NCBI GenBank assembly: GCA_913056235.1 | Contig: CAJXMW010000001.1 | Location: 558,001-622,000, forward strand | Source of the DNA: an uncultured Fodinibius sp. | GTDB taxonomy: Bacteria; Bacteroidota; Rhodothermia; Balneolales; Balneolaceae | Length of the DNA stretch: 64,000 bases | Reading direction: 5' to 3' | In this document: positions 8,568 to 15,647 of the stretch, piece after piece | Layout of the letters: the number at the start of each line of letters is the position of its first letter | Position numbering within the stretch: the first letter of the stretch is position 1 | Translations under genes and position numbers: made by a program | The notes under the pieces: model-generated | What the model was told of the DNA's origin: nothing | Databases searched by the model: none | Seen by the model: only the letters and a program-made list of their open reading frames with translations

Positions 8568-8954
8568 TTATAGCGATTCGATTACTTTTTTTAGCAGATC
8601 TCGAACCTCTTGCGCCACACCGCCGAGCTCATCATTTTCGACGGCCTGCATAGAAGCTACCGGATCCACGGCCGCAACTTCAACCTTGCCGTCATCTTGC
8701 TCTTGCACAATGACATTGCAGGGTAACATCAGACCAATATGTTCTTCAGAGGAAAGCGCCTTGTGAACCAGCGGCGGATTGCAAGCCCCAAGAATTTGGT
8801 ACTTCTTGAAGTCCACGTCTAACTTTTTCTTAAGCGTTGCTTTGATGTCAATTTCGGTAAGCACACCAAAGCCTTCTTCTTTCAGTACCTCGGTTGTTTT
8901 CTCAATAGCTTCTTCAAAAGAAGTATCCAATGTTTTGCTAAAATAGTAAGACAT
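8568..8954 (-). CDS. DUF302 domain protein
   Basis: 128-residue soluble protein that is one DUF302 domain. Typical features are the N-terminal YYFSKTLDTSFEEAIEKTTEVLKEEGFGVLTEID, the centre YQILGACNPPLVHKAL near residue 54, and LMLPCNVIV near 75. Its biochemical role is unknown; such domains often occur with stress or thiol genes. It is the last gene of the stress cluster that begins at 10588, 82 bases after dps. Confidence 0.88.
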   Translation of the reverse strand: MSYYFSKTLDTSFEEAIEKTTEVLKEEGFGVLTEIDIKATLKKKLDVDFKKYQILGACNPPLVHKALSSEEHIGLMLPCNVIVQEQDDGKVEVAAVDPVASMQAVENDELGGVAQEVRDLLKKVIESL

Positions 8955-9036
8955 AATCTGTTTAATTTTTGTTGAATATTTTTCCCTTGGACTAACCTAA
9001 ACGTAATGGCCGTTACCCGGAACGGCGTTCCAGGTA

Positions 9037-9516
9037 TTATCGCTCTTCTACATATGAGGAATACATCCATACATCTTTTTCCTGCTCACGGATATAATCA
9101 CTCATCAACGCATTGGTTCCCTCGTCGCCTGCTTCATCCGAGAGCTCCAGAATTTCGCGCTGCAGACGAAGCGTGGTCTTAAATGCATCTAAAATCTCAC
9201 GGACCGCCACCTTTCCATCTGATATCTGCTTGCTTTCTGTAATCTCTGATTTTTCAATATAGCTGGAATACCGATGACTGGGGGTATATCCCAGGGTAAG
9301 GATACGCTCTGCCACCTCATCAATTTTTACCTGCAGATCGTTGTATAGCTCTTCAAACTTCACATGCAGTTCAAAAAAATCATCTCCTTTAATGTTCCAG
9401 TGATAGCCACGGGTATTTTGGTAAAACACAGAGTAATTTGCCAGTAGCTCACTCAGTTTCTCTCCAAGCTCTTTTGATTTGGCCTTGTCCAAGCCAATAT
9501 TATTCAGGTCATTCAT
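9037..9516 (-). CDS. dps: Dps-family ferritin-like DNA protection protein
   Basis: 159-residue four-helix protein. The Dps ferroxidase signature is visible: YHWNIKGDDFFELHVKFEELYNDL at about residues 38-61, whose His and acidic residues bind iron between subunits. The later segment EVAERILTLGYTP is also typical. Dps oligomers oxidise Fe(II) with peroxide and shield DNA. It lies 37 bases after the OsmC gene in a thiol/peroxide stress cluster. Confidence 0.93.
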   Translation of the reverse strand: MNDLNNIGLDKAKSKELGEKLSELLANYSVFYQNTRGYHWNIKGDDFFELHVKFEELYNDLQVKIDEVAERILTLGYTPSHRYSSYIEKSEITESKQISDGKVAVREILDAFKTTLRLQREILELSDEAGDEGTNALMSDYIREQEKDVWMYSSYVEER

Positions 9517-9553
9517 AATAGTAGGGATCTCTTTTATATTGATTAGTTATATG

Positions 9554-10000
9554 CTATTGCAATGTTCCAACGGTAACCGTTGGCTCAAATATAATTTCTG
9601 TCTTGATAGATCGGGTAATCAAACAAGCCTCTTCGGCCTTTTCCATAATCCGACGAGCTTTGTCAGCAAATTTGTCATCGCTGATTATCAGTTCGGGCTT
9701 CAATATAATTTCTGTCACTTCAAACTTTCCATCCACCTTCCCGAGTTTGCCCGTTGCTTCCACCTTCAAATCCTCAAACGAAAGCTTGGAATATTCGGCT
9801 ATAGCTACAAAGGTGGTCATAAAACAGCTGCTTACCGATGATACGAAAAGATGTTCAGGCGACCAGATTCCCTCTACACCACCATCAAAATCAGGAGGGG
9901 TAGCAACCTCAATTTCTTCATTCAGCTCAGGTGAACGTAACGTTCCTATTCGCTCCTCTTTCCATGATAAATTTACATTGTATTTGTGTTCTTCGTTCAT
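9554..10000 (-). CDS. OsmC-family peroxiredoxin-like protein
   Basis: 148-residue OsmC/Ohr-fold protein, part of a family of thiol hydroperoxidases. The two conserved cysteines are seen in the SSVSSCFMTTF segment near residue 58 and in the EEACLITRSI segment near residue 129. The gene overlaps the thioredoxin gene by four bases, so the two are translationally coupled. Thioredoxin could serve as its reductant, which is inference from the coupling. Confidence 0.9.
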   Translation of the reverse strand: MNEEHKYNVNLSWKEERIGTLRSPELNEEIEVATPPDFDGGVEGIWSPEHLFVSSVSSCFMTTFVAIAEYSKLSFEDLKVEATGKLGKVDGKFEVTEIILKPELIISDDKFADKARRIMEKAEEACLITRSIKTEIIFEPTVTVGTLQ

Positions 10001-10323
10001 GAGGTTCCCAGTTTTTGGTTGATTATTGATTGCAACTGATGGGCCTGTACAACTCCTGACTGCTGCCAGAGTATTTGCCCATCCTTAAACAATATGAGAG
10101 TAGGCACACCGCGTACATTATACTTGATGGCTGCATCAGCATTCTTTTCGGCATCTACCTTAATAATGTTGATCTGATCTCCCATTTTCTTCTTCAAATC
10201 TTTCAGAATGGGACCCAGCATCTTGCACGGGCCGCACCAGTCGGCATAAAAATCGACCAGGACCGGCTTTTCACCGTTAATAATGTCGTTAAATGTCATC
10301 GTATTTTGCTTAGTCTTAGGCAT
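9997..10323 (-). CDS. trxA: Thioredoxin
   Basis: 108-residue thioredoxin with the classical W-C-G-P-C active site at residues 29-33, preceded by VLVDFYADW and followed by the cis-proline loop VRGVPTL near residue 73. No signal peptide, so it is cytoplasmic. An internal ATG at codon 9 (MTFNDI) is an alternative start. One base separates it from the upstream YgaP-like gene and it overlaps osmC, a tight operon. Confidence 0.93.
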   Translation of the reverse strand: MPKTKQNTMTFNDIINGEKPVLVDFYADWCGPCKMLGPILKDLKKKMGDQINIIKVDAEKNADAAIKYNVRGVPTLILFKDGQILWQQSGVVQAHQLQSIINQKLGTS

Positions 10324-10324
10324 A

Positions 10325-10588
10325 TCAATCCTCTTTGATTTCTGTAAACTCTACTTCTTTGATATTACTGCCACTTGATTGTGCAGATGGCGATGCCGGA
10401 ACGGCACAGTTCCCACAAAGGCAACCGGTATTGGTTATGGCCTGGAAGAGGAAGAACCCTCCCAATAATCCTGATATCAAGTCTTGATATCGAAGTCCCT
10501 GCACGATAAAAAACAAGCCGGCTGCGAACGCAACCCACCGCATCAAATGCCAGTTGGTAAACAATCTATCTTTTACTGTTTGAGTCAT
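10325..10588 (-). CDS. YgaP-like (DUF2892) membrane protein
   Basis: Small protein, 87 residues from the ATG at 10588. A TTG nine codons upstream is possible but less likely. It begins MTQTVKDRLF and carries two transmembrane segments separated by a short turn. The second is followed by a cysteine-rich segment T-G-C-L-C-G-N-C, unusual for the basic DUF2892 domain and suggestive of a metal or thiol function. First gene of the thioredoxin/OsmC/Dps cluster, behind a Crp/Fnr-type palindrome. Confidence 0.8.
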   Translation of the reverse strand: MTQTVKDRLFTNWHLMRWVAFAAGLFFIVQGLRYQDLISGLLGGFFLFQAITNTGCLCGNCAVPASPSAQSSGSNIKEVEFTEIKED

Positions 10589-10646
10589 AAAAATGCTTCT
10601 ATTTTTATTTGACAAGCAATAATAATGTACCGCCGCATCAATGTCA

Positions 10647-10660
10647 GTGACCTAAGTCAC
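10647..10660. promoter_or_regulatory. Candidate Crp/Fnr-type operator ahead of the stress operon
   Basis: GTGAC-CTAA-GTCAC is a perfect 5-base inverted repeat with a 4-base centre. It resembles the TGTGA...TCACA half-sites of Crp-like proteins. It overlaps the stop codon of the upstream Crp/Fnr gene and lies about 59 bases before the first ATG of the YgaP-like/trxA/osmC operon. Confidence 0.5.
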
Positions 10661-11304
10661 ACAAGTCTAATCTTGTTTCTACCCAGCTCTACAAGACCCT
10701 CGGCCTCCATTTTCTTCAGCAGACGCGATATGACCTCGCGTGCCGTGCCCAGCTCTTGGGCCAGCTGATCGTGGGTCATGGTCAGCGTGTCGGTATCCAT
10801 AACCTCACAACGCTTTTGCAGAAACTGTAGCAATCGCTCGTCCATGTTCTTAAACGCCACTGCGTCAACCACCTCCAGTAGCTCCTCGAAACGCTTGTGA
10901 TAGATCTGAAATATATAGTTCAACCACTCGGGATGCTCCCTGATCAGATCGTGTATTTTATCAACTGGGATAAACAACACATCTGACTCCTCTTCGGCCA
11001 CTGCCTTCACTTTGCTGGTATCGTGATACAGCCCCGCTAAAAATGACATAATGCAGGTTTCACCGGGACGCAGGTAGTAGAGTACCATCTCCTTGTAGGT
11101 GTCGTCCGACTGCATCACCTTGATACTCCCACTGGTGACAATAGGGATGCTGCGCACGGGTGCATCTTCGGTAACAATCGTTTCTCCGGGCGAAAAGTGC
11201 TTAGTAATTCCAAGATCTTTCAAATCTACATTTTCTTTTAATGCAGAGGTAAGAGACGACAGATCAGTTGGAGGTTTCATACCTGGATTCCTATTAGCCT
11301 TCAC
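10657..11304 (-). CDS. Crp/Fnr-family transcriptional regulator
   Basis: 215-residue regulator. A cyclic-nucleotide-binding-type beta-barrel spans about residues 30-145 and includes GSIKVMQSDD and LRPGETCIMSFLAGL. A long dimer helix is followed by a winged helix near residues 165-215 (HDQLAQELGTAREVISRLLKKMEAEGLVEL). There is no N-terminal cysteine cluster of the Fnr type and the usual cAMP-contact residues are not evident, so the ligand is unknown. It probably controls the downstream stress genes, where a GTGAC/GTCAC palindrome overlaps its own stop codon. Confidence 0.9.
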   Translation of the reverse strand: MKANRNPGMKPPTDLSSLTSALKENVDLKDLGITKHFSPGETIVTEDAPVRSIPIVTSGSIKVMQSDDTYKEMVLYYLRPGETCIMSFLAGLYHDTSKVKAVAEEESDVLFIPVDKIHDLIREHPEWLNYIFQIYHKRFEELLEVVDAVAFKNMDERLLQFLQKRCEVMDTDTLTMTHDQLAQELGTAREVISRLLKKMEAEGLVELGRNKIRLV

Positions 11305-11381
11305 CTTAAGATAGCTATAAAAGAGTAAATTGTCCTAGATAATTAATGTGTCTCTACTCCTTCCGGTGAGGTTAAGAAAAA

Positions 11382-12461
11382 TTATCTTTTGATATGAAAA
11401 GCGGTTGTTCGAGGTCGAATGGTTTCACGTTCCTCGATCGTCTCCCTGAGCAACATCTCTTTTGCTTTTTGGTCTTCAAAAACCTGCTTAAGATTTTTTA
11501 TTTCAGCTGCAGGCACCAATTGAGACCGGCACTTTTTTAATAACGGTTCAGCTTCTAACTGTTTTATTTTATCCCTGAGTACTTTTGCTAACGTCTCTCG
11601 GTTTTCAACGCGTGCGGCATTGCTGTTGTATTTCGAATTTTCGGCTAATCCGTCACTGCCTAGAATAGTACACAAATCCCGAAACTGCCGATCACTACCG
11701 ATAGCCAAGGTGATAGAACGCTCATCACAGGTGACAAAAATCTCTCCATAGGGTGCAATGTTGGGATGCCTGGAACCTAACCGCTGCGGTACATTACCAT
11801 TCATTAACCAGTTAGTTGCTTGATTTATGAGCGATGCAATTGCGCTCTCATATAAGCTTACCTCAATATTAAACGGTTGGTCAGGACGCTCTTTCTGCTT
11901 CAGCAAGGCACATAAAATACCTTCTTTCAACTGATGAGCAGCCAGCATATCAATAAGGGCCAGCGGCATCTTGGTGGGTGGGCTGTTTGGCTGACCGTTC
12001 ATCGACATAAAGCCGGTCTCGGCCTGAAGAATTAAGTCATAAGCCAGGCGGTCACTGCCACTCCCAAAACCCGAAATATGTCCATGAATAATGGAAGGAT
12101 TCAGACGTTTCAGATCCTCATAGCCAAGACCAAATTTTTTATCATCACCCTTTTTAAAGTTGGTAATAACGATGTCGGCATCCCTGATGAGCCTATCCAC
12201 CTTTTGTTTATCACTGTGATGCCCTAAATCAAGAAACAGAGATTTTTTATGCCAGTTGACCGAAGAATAATAGGCGGAGGGTCCCTCGTCAGTCTCACCG
12301 GGTTGACGCCATTGCCGGGTCACATCTCCGTCATTCTTTTTATTCTCAACTTTAATAACTTCAGCGCCATGTTCCGAAAAGAAGTTTCCCACCGCCGGCC
12401 CAGCCAGGACGCTGGCCAGCTCAACGATCGTTAGATCAGAAAACAAAGATTGCATAAGCAT
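11382..12461 (-). CDS. CaiB/BaiF-family CoA-transferase
   Basis: 359-residue class III CoA-transferase. Family features: LFSDLTIVELASVLAGPAVGNFFSEHGAEVIKVE at the N-terminus, NWHKKSLFLDL near residue 70, the loop VITNFKKGDDKKFGLGY near 98, and DLILQAETGFMSMNGQP near 142. The Asp in LALIDMLAAHQLKEGIL near 171 is the expected catalytic carboxylate. Such enzymes move CoA between organic acids; the substrate here is not evident. The start may be the ATG two codons in. It lies five bases after the lipoate ligase gene. Confidence 0.88.
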   Translation of the reverse strand: MLMQSLFSDLTIVELASVLAGPAVGNFFSEHGAEVIKVENKKNDGDVTRQWRQPGETDEGPSAYYSSVNWHKKSLFLDLGHHSDKQKVDRLIRDADIVITNFKKGDDKKFGLGYEDLKRLNPSIIHGHISGFGSGSDRLAYDLILQAETGFMSMNGQPNSPPTKMPLALIDMLAAHQLKEGILCALLKQKERPDQPFNIEVSLYESAIASLINQATNWLMNGNVPQRLGSRHPNIAPYGEIFVTCDERSITLAIGSDRQFRDLCTILGSDGLAENSKYNSNAARVENRETLAKVLRDKIKQLEAEPLLKKCRSQLVPAAEIKNLKQVFEDQKAKEMLLRETIEERETIRPRTTAFHIKR

Positions 12462-12466
12462 TCGGT

Positions 12467-13468
12467 TTATTCATCAGATCCATACACAAGCTCTAAAAAC
12501 TCGTTCTTGGGTACCGCACCAAAGTATTCTTCAATATCAACCGGTTCTAATAACGCTTCAATTTCTTCTCGGTCGTAACGGACTCCCTGGAAAAGTTCTT
12601 CCAGGTTTTCAACTGGCTCCTTACCAAAGAAATCACCGTAAATCTTAAGGTTCGAAATATGGCCATCTTCTACATCCAGCCTGAGATCAACTTCTCCGGC
12701 ATCAAACCGTTCTGATCGCTGAATATTAAAGCTCGGCGATTTACCATAGTTCCAGTCCCAATCAGCATATTTTTTATCTTTCAACGCATAAACCTGCTCC
12801 CACTCTTTTTCGGTCAGGCGATAGGTCTCAAACTCTTCTCGATCTTCATATAATCCCTGCAACAGTCGTTTTCGAAAGGTGCGGGTTTCCATTTGCTCAT
12901 CCAAAAATTCACTGATGTTAGCCACGCGGCTTCGCACCGATTTATGTCCCTTTGATTCAATTTTACTCATCTTCACATCCAGCGCCTTGGTAACCTCCGA
13001 CAGATCGCTGTCGAACAGCAGCGTACCATGACTAAACATTCGCTTTACACTCGAGAACTGCGCATTACCCGAAATTTTTCGCCCATCGACCAGAATATCG
13101 TTGCGACCGCTCAGCTCAGCATTCACTCCCATCGATCGAAGAACGCGAATGACAGGAGAGGTGAATTTCTCAAAATTATTGAGACTCTTTTTATCGTAAT
13201 TAGTGATAAAGCTGAAGTTCAGATTTCCTGTATCATGATATACCGCGCCGCCTCCCGAAATACGCCGAACTACGTGGATCTCATTTTCTTCCACATATTC
13301 GTGGTTAATCTCCTCGAGCGTATTTTGGTTGCGCCCAATAATGATAGATGGATCGTTGATGTAGAACAACAGATAATCGTGACCGTAATCAAAATTACGC
13401 AATGCATACTCTTCGAGTGCCAGATTTAAGTGGGGATCAGTATTACCTTCGTTATCAATAAAAATCAT
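12467..13468 (-). CDS. lplA: Lipoate-protein ligase A
   Basis: 333-residue ligase that attaches lipoate to the E2 and H subunits of 2-oxoacid dehydrogenases and the glycine cleavage system. The lipoyl-binding motif RRISGGGAVYHDTGNLNFSF is complete near residues 69-88. The IGRNQN motif near 43 and SGNAQ near 133 are also as expected. The C-terminal accessory domain is present (residues about 250-333). First gene of a two-gene unit with the CoA-transferase; a palindrome at 13581-13596 lies 110 bases upstream. Confidence 0.94.
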   Translation of the reverse strand: MIFIDNEGNTDPHLNLALEEYALRNFDYGHDYLLFYINDPSIIIGRNQNTLEEINHEYVEENEIHVVRRISGGGAVYHDTGNLNFSFITNYDKKSLNNFEKFTSPVIRVLRSMGVNAELSGRNDILVDGRKISGNAQFSSVKRMFSHGTLLFDSDLSEVTKALDVKMSKIESKGHKSVRSRVANISEFLDEQMETRTFRKRLLQGLYEDREEFETYRLTEKEWEQVYALKDKKYADWDWNYGKSPSFNIQRSERFDAGEVDLRLDVEDGHISNLKIYGDFFGKEPVENLEELFQGVRYDREEIEALLEPVDIEEYFGAVPKNEFLELVYGSDE

Positions 13469-13580
13469 AAAACAGTATTGTTTCGTACCAGTAGTTTAAG
13501 ACAGGAGTATATAGCCTATTACTTTGAATGGGATATGAAGATAACCCTTTAAGAAAACTTCAAATACACTAACAAAGAAG

Positions 13581-13596
13581 AACTAATCAGTTAGTT
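13581..13596. promoter_or_regulatory. Candidate operator palindrome upstream of lplA
   Basis: AACTAATCAGTTAGTT carries 6-base inverted arms (AACTAA/TTAGTT). A copy differing at one base lies at 40580-40595, just upstream of another gene. The size and symmetry would suit a TetR-type dimer, but no such regulator gene is in the window. Confidence 0.4.
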
Positions 13597-13642
13597 TATC
13601 TGCCTAAGAGTTATCGGGCAGCGCTAGTTCACCGTCCATTTT

Positions 13643-14476
13643 TTAAGCACAAACATCTGCGGCCTCTTTGAGTATTTTGTTTTTTCGCCGGTTGTCGATG
13701 TCTAATTGGGTCAGCATGTTTCCGTTTTCCTCCAACTGTTGACAAAATACGACATTTCGCTCTAACAATCCCTTTTTCTCCTTCTCCTCTATAGATGAAA
13801 GACACGTTATAGGGTGAAGATTCACCTGCTCAATCAAATCTTTAAGTCCATTATTTTGGGGATAGTCCCAGCTGAGTAAACGCAGGCCTATACAATCTCC
13901 ATATTGACGTGCATCATCGGTAAAACGGGTATTGGTAACAATCCAGCCGTGGTGCTTTTTGTTTTTATGAGCAGATTGGTGATTTAACTTACGCTCGATA
14001 TCCTCAAACCGGGCCTGTATATAAAGAGGAACCTGCACATTACACTTGTGATCCTTTCGGTTGTGGAACTTACACTCCACAATAAAATGATCCTCCTCTT
14101 TTTCAGCCACCACATCAACTTCATGAGCTACACAATTTCCCTCAATAATCTCATTCGTCGTTGTAGCATACCCTATTCGACTCAAAAGCTCAGCCACAAA
14201 TTGCTCAAATGGATATCCGGTAGGGCCCAATTCCAGCAACGCTTCCTTTAATTTATAACGACCGGCGGTCCGATCGGACCGCTGCTTTAACAGGCGAAAA
14301 GCCTCCCTGTACAATTTTTGAGTAGATATACCATCAAATAAAAGTTCATCAATTTCCGAGACGATATAATCGATAGTCTCCTGATCAGCTTCTGCACCAG
14401 CCAAGGAATGACGTAACTTTGACTCGTCATAAGCTTCCATCTCTCCAGACGCTTTTGTAACCTTCCTTCTTTCCAT
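13643..14476 (-). CDS. ATP-cone domain fused to a PD-(D/E)XK nuclease-like domain
   Basis: 277-residue protein. Residues 1-85 match the ATP-cone, the nucleotide-sensing domain of ribonucleotide reductases and NrdR (VTKASGEMEAYDESKLRHSL). Residues about 95-215 form a restriction endonuclease-type (Mrr-like) domain: the FEQFVAELLSRIGY helix, then E-V-D-V-V and V-E-C-K, the acidic/Lys catalytic core. ATP-cone/nuclease fusions exist in many bacteria but their role is not settled; DNA processing controlled by nucleotide state is a guess. The C-terminal 60 residues are helical and unassigned. Monocistronic. Confidence 0.82.
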   Translation of the reverse strand: MERRKVTKASGEMEAYDESKLRHSLAGAEADQETIDYIVSEIDELLFDGISTQKLYREAFRLLKQRSDRTAGRYKLKEALLELGPTGYPFEQFVAELLSRIGYATTTNEIIEGNCVAHEVDVVAEKEEDHFIVECKFHNRKDHKCNVQVPLYIQARFEDIERKLNHQSAHKNKKHHGWIVTNTRFTDDARQYGDCIGLRLLSWDYPQNNGLKDLIEQVNLHPITCLSSIEEKEKKGLLERNVVFCQQLEENGNMLTQLDIDNRRKNKILKEAADVCA

Positions 14477-14565
14477 AATTAAAGAACGTATTTTATCAAG
14501 GAGAAAAGCTGACCGATAAACCTGTTGCAGCCATCAAGAAGATTTAAAGACCATATGCGGATAAG

Positions 14566-15018
14566 CTATGCCCAGTTGAAGTTGCCGTCGGCGGTAATCC
14601 GCAAGTCACCCTCTTTACCTCGATCAACCAGATCTTTAAGAGAGGATTCGGACAGCATTTTGCGGATCTCATCACGGGTATCAGCCCATTTGTCGTGAAT
14701 AGGGCAAGGCTTCTCGGATCCACAGCCCGGCAGGCCAAGTGCGCATTCCGTGAGGATATCCATGCCGTCAATAGCGGCTACAATTTCCAGAAGATGTATT
14801 TCATCCCCCGAATAGGCCAGACGTACGCCGCCTTTGGGTCCTTTCATCGATTCCAATAGTCCAGCCTTGGTAAGCTCCTGGAGAACCTTCGTCAAAAAAT
14901 GACGAGAAATATCCAGATCATCACTAATCTGTGTAATTGATGTATAGGAATCGTTTGAAACAGAGGCTAGATAGACAGCAGCCCGCATGCCATAAACACA
15001 AGCATTTGATAGAAGCAT
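14566..15018 (-). CDS. Rrf2-family regulator, paralogue of the nos-linked one
   Basis: 150 residues, the same length as the nos-linked Rrf2 protein and closely related to it: the MLLS-ACVYG start, the GPKGGVRL wing and TECALGLPGCG are shared. Cluster cysteines are at 92, 99 and 105. It is divergent from the Rrf2/cco operon, which places two Rrf2 genes head-to-head. The shared 173-base control region holds inverted repeats. The target genes are unknown; the cco operon is the obvious candidate. Confidence 0.92.
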   Translation of the reverse strand: MLLSNACVYGMRAAVYLASVSNDSYTSITQISDDLDISRHFLTKVLQELTKAGLLESMKGPKGGVRLAYSGDEIHLLEIVAAIDGMDILTECALGLPGCGSEKPCPIHDKWADTRDEIRKMLSESSLKDLVDRGKEGDLRITADGNFNWA

Positions 15019-15075
15019 ACAAAGAAAATTAAAATTTCATCAAAAATTACACTCAACGCTTAAACGATCAATATA

Positions 15076-15169
15076 AGATTTCATAGTTATTTATACTAAA
15101 TCTACGTTGCTTATAGCTTGAAAAGGCAGTAAAATCTAATGCCGATATTAGAATATAAGGATTAGATTT
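15076..15169. promoter_or_regulatory. Two inverted-repeat pairs in the divergent Rrf2 control region
   Basis: AGATTT (15076-15081) pairs with AAATCT (15098-15103). AAATCTAAT (15132-15140) pairs perfectly with ATTAGATTT (15161-15169), with a further ATTAGA at 15147-15152. All are built from the same half-site. They lie between two divergent Rrf2 genes and are plausible operators for one or both. They do not match the nos-type AAGA...TCTT site. Confidence 0.45.
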
Positions 15170-15191
15170 AAAAACAGTACTTCTTCCGTAG

Positions 15192-15647
15192 ATGAAATTA
15201 TTATCCCAAGGCTCTCAATATGCTCTCTCGGCCGTTATTGCGCTTTCCAAACAACCGGAGGGGACTACTGTATCTGCTGCAGATTTAGCCAAACCGCTGA
15301 ATTGTCCGGCAGCTTATCTCTCGCAGATTCTCTCAAAATTGAAACCTTCGGGCATTCTTGGTTCGCGCCGCGGCCTCAACGGTGGCGTCTTTCTAGCGCG
15401 CCGTCCCAACCAAATTACGTTACTCCAAGTCATCGAAGGTATTGACGGCGATGACTTTTTCACGCGGTGCTTTCTGGGAATTGAGGGATGTGGAAATATC
15501 GAACCCTGTCCTTTTCACAAATTCTGGTCAAAAGAACGTAATAAGATACACCGGTGGCTTGCTGAAACCACCTTCGACAAGGTTGAAGAAGCTATGAGCG
15601 ATGACTGGTTTGACCTCACGCTTCACTTCAATAAAAAACAAAACTGA
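15192..15647 (+). CDS. Rrf2-family regulator leading the cbb3 oxidase operon
   Basis: 151-residue Rrf2 protein, clearly different from the two minus-strand paralogues. It has the LLSQGSQYALSAVIAL first helix, the wing GLNGGVFL and cluster cysteines at 93, 100 and 106 (RCFLGIEGC...PC). Its stop overlaps the ATG of the copper ATPase, so it is the first gene of the cco operon and probably controls it in response to oxygen, NO or iron-sulfur status. That control is inference from the coupling. Confidence 0.92.
   Translation: MKLLSQGSQYALSAVIALSKQPEGTTVSAADLAKPLNCPAAYLSQILSKLKPSGILGSRRGLNGGVFLARRPNQITLLQVIEGIDGDDFFTRCFLGIEGCGNIEPCPFHKFWSKERNKIHRWLAETTFDKVEEAMSDDWFDLTLHFNKKQN

Noticed and set aside
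14481-14500. Third copy of the nos-type Rrf2 dyad upstream of the ATP-cone/nuclease gene
   Set aside because: It shares TTAAAGA and GTATTTTATC with the nos sites, but two bases are inserted between these blocks and the right arm is lost (CAA instead of CTT), so the symmetry is gone.
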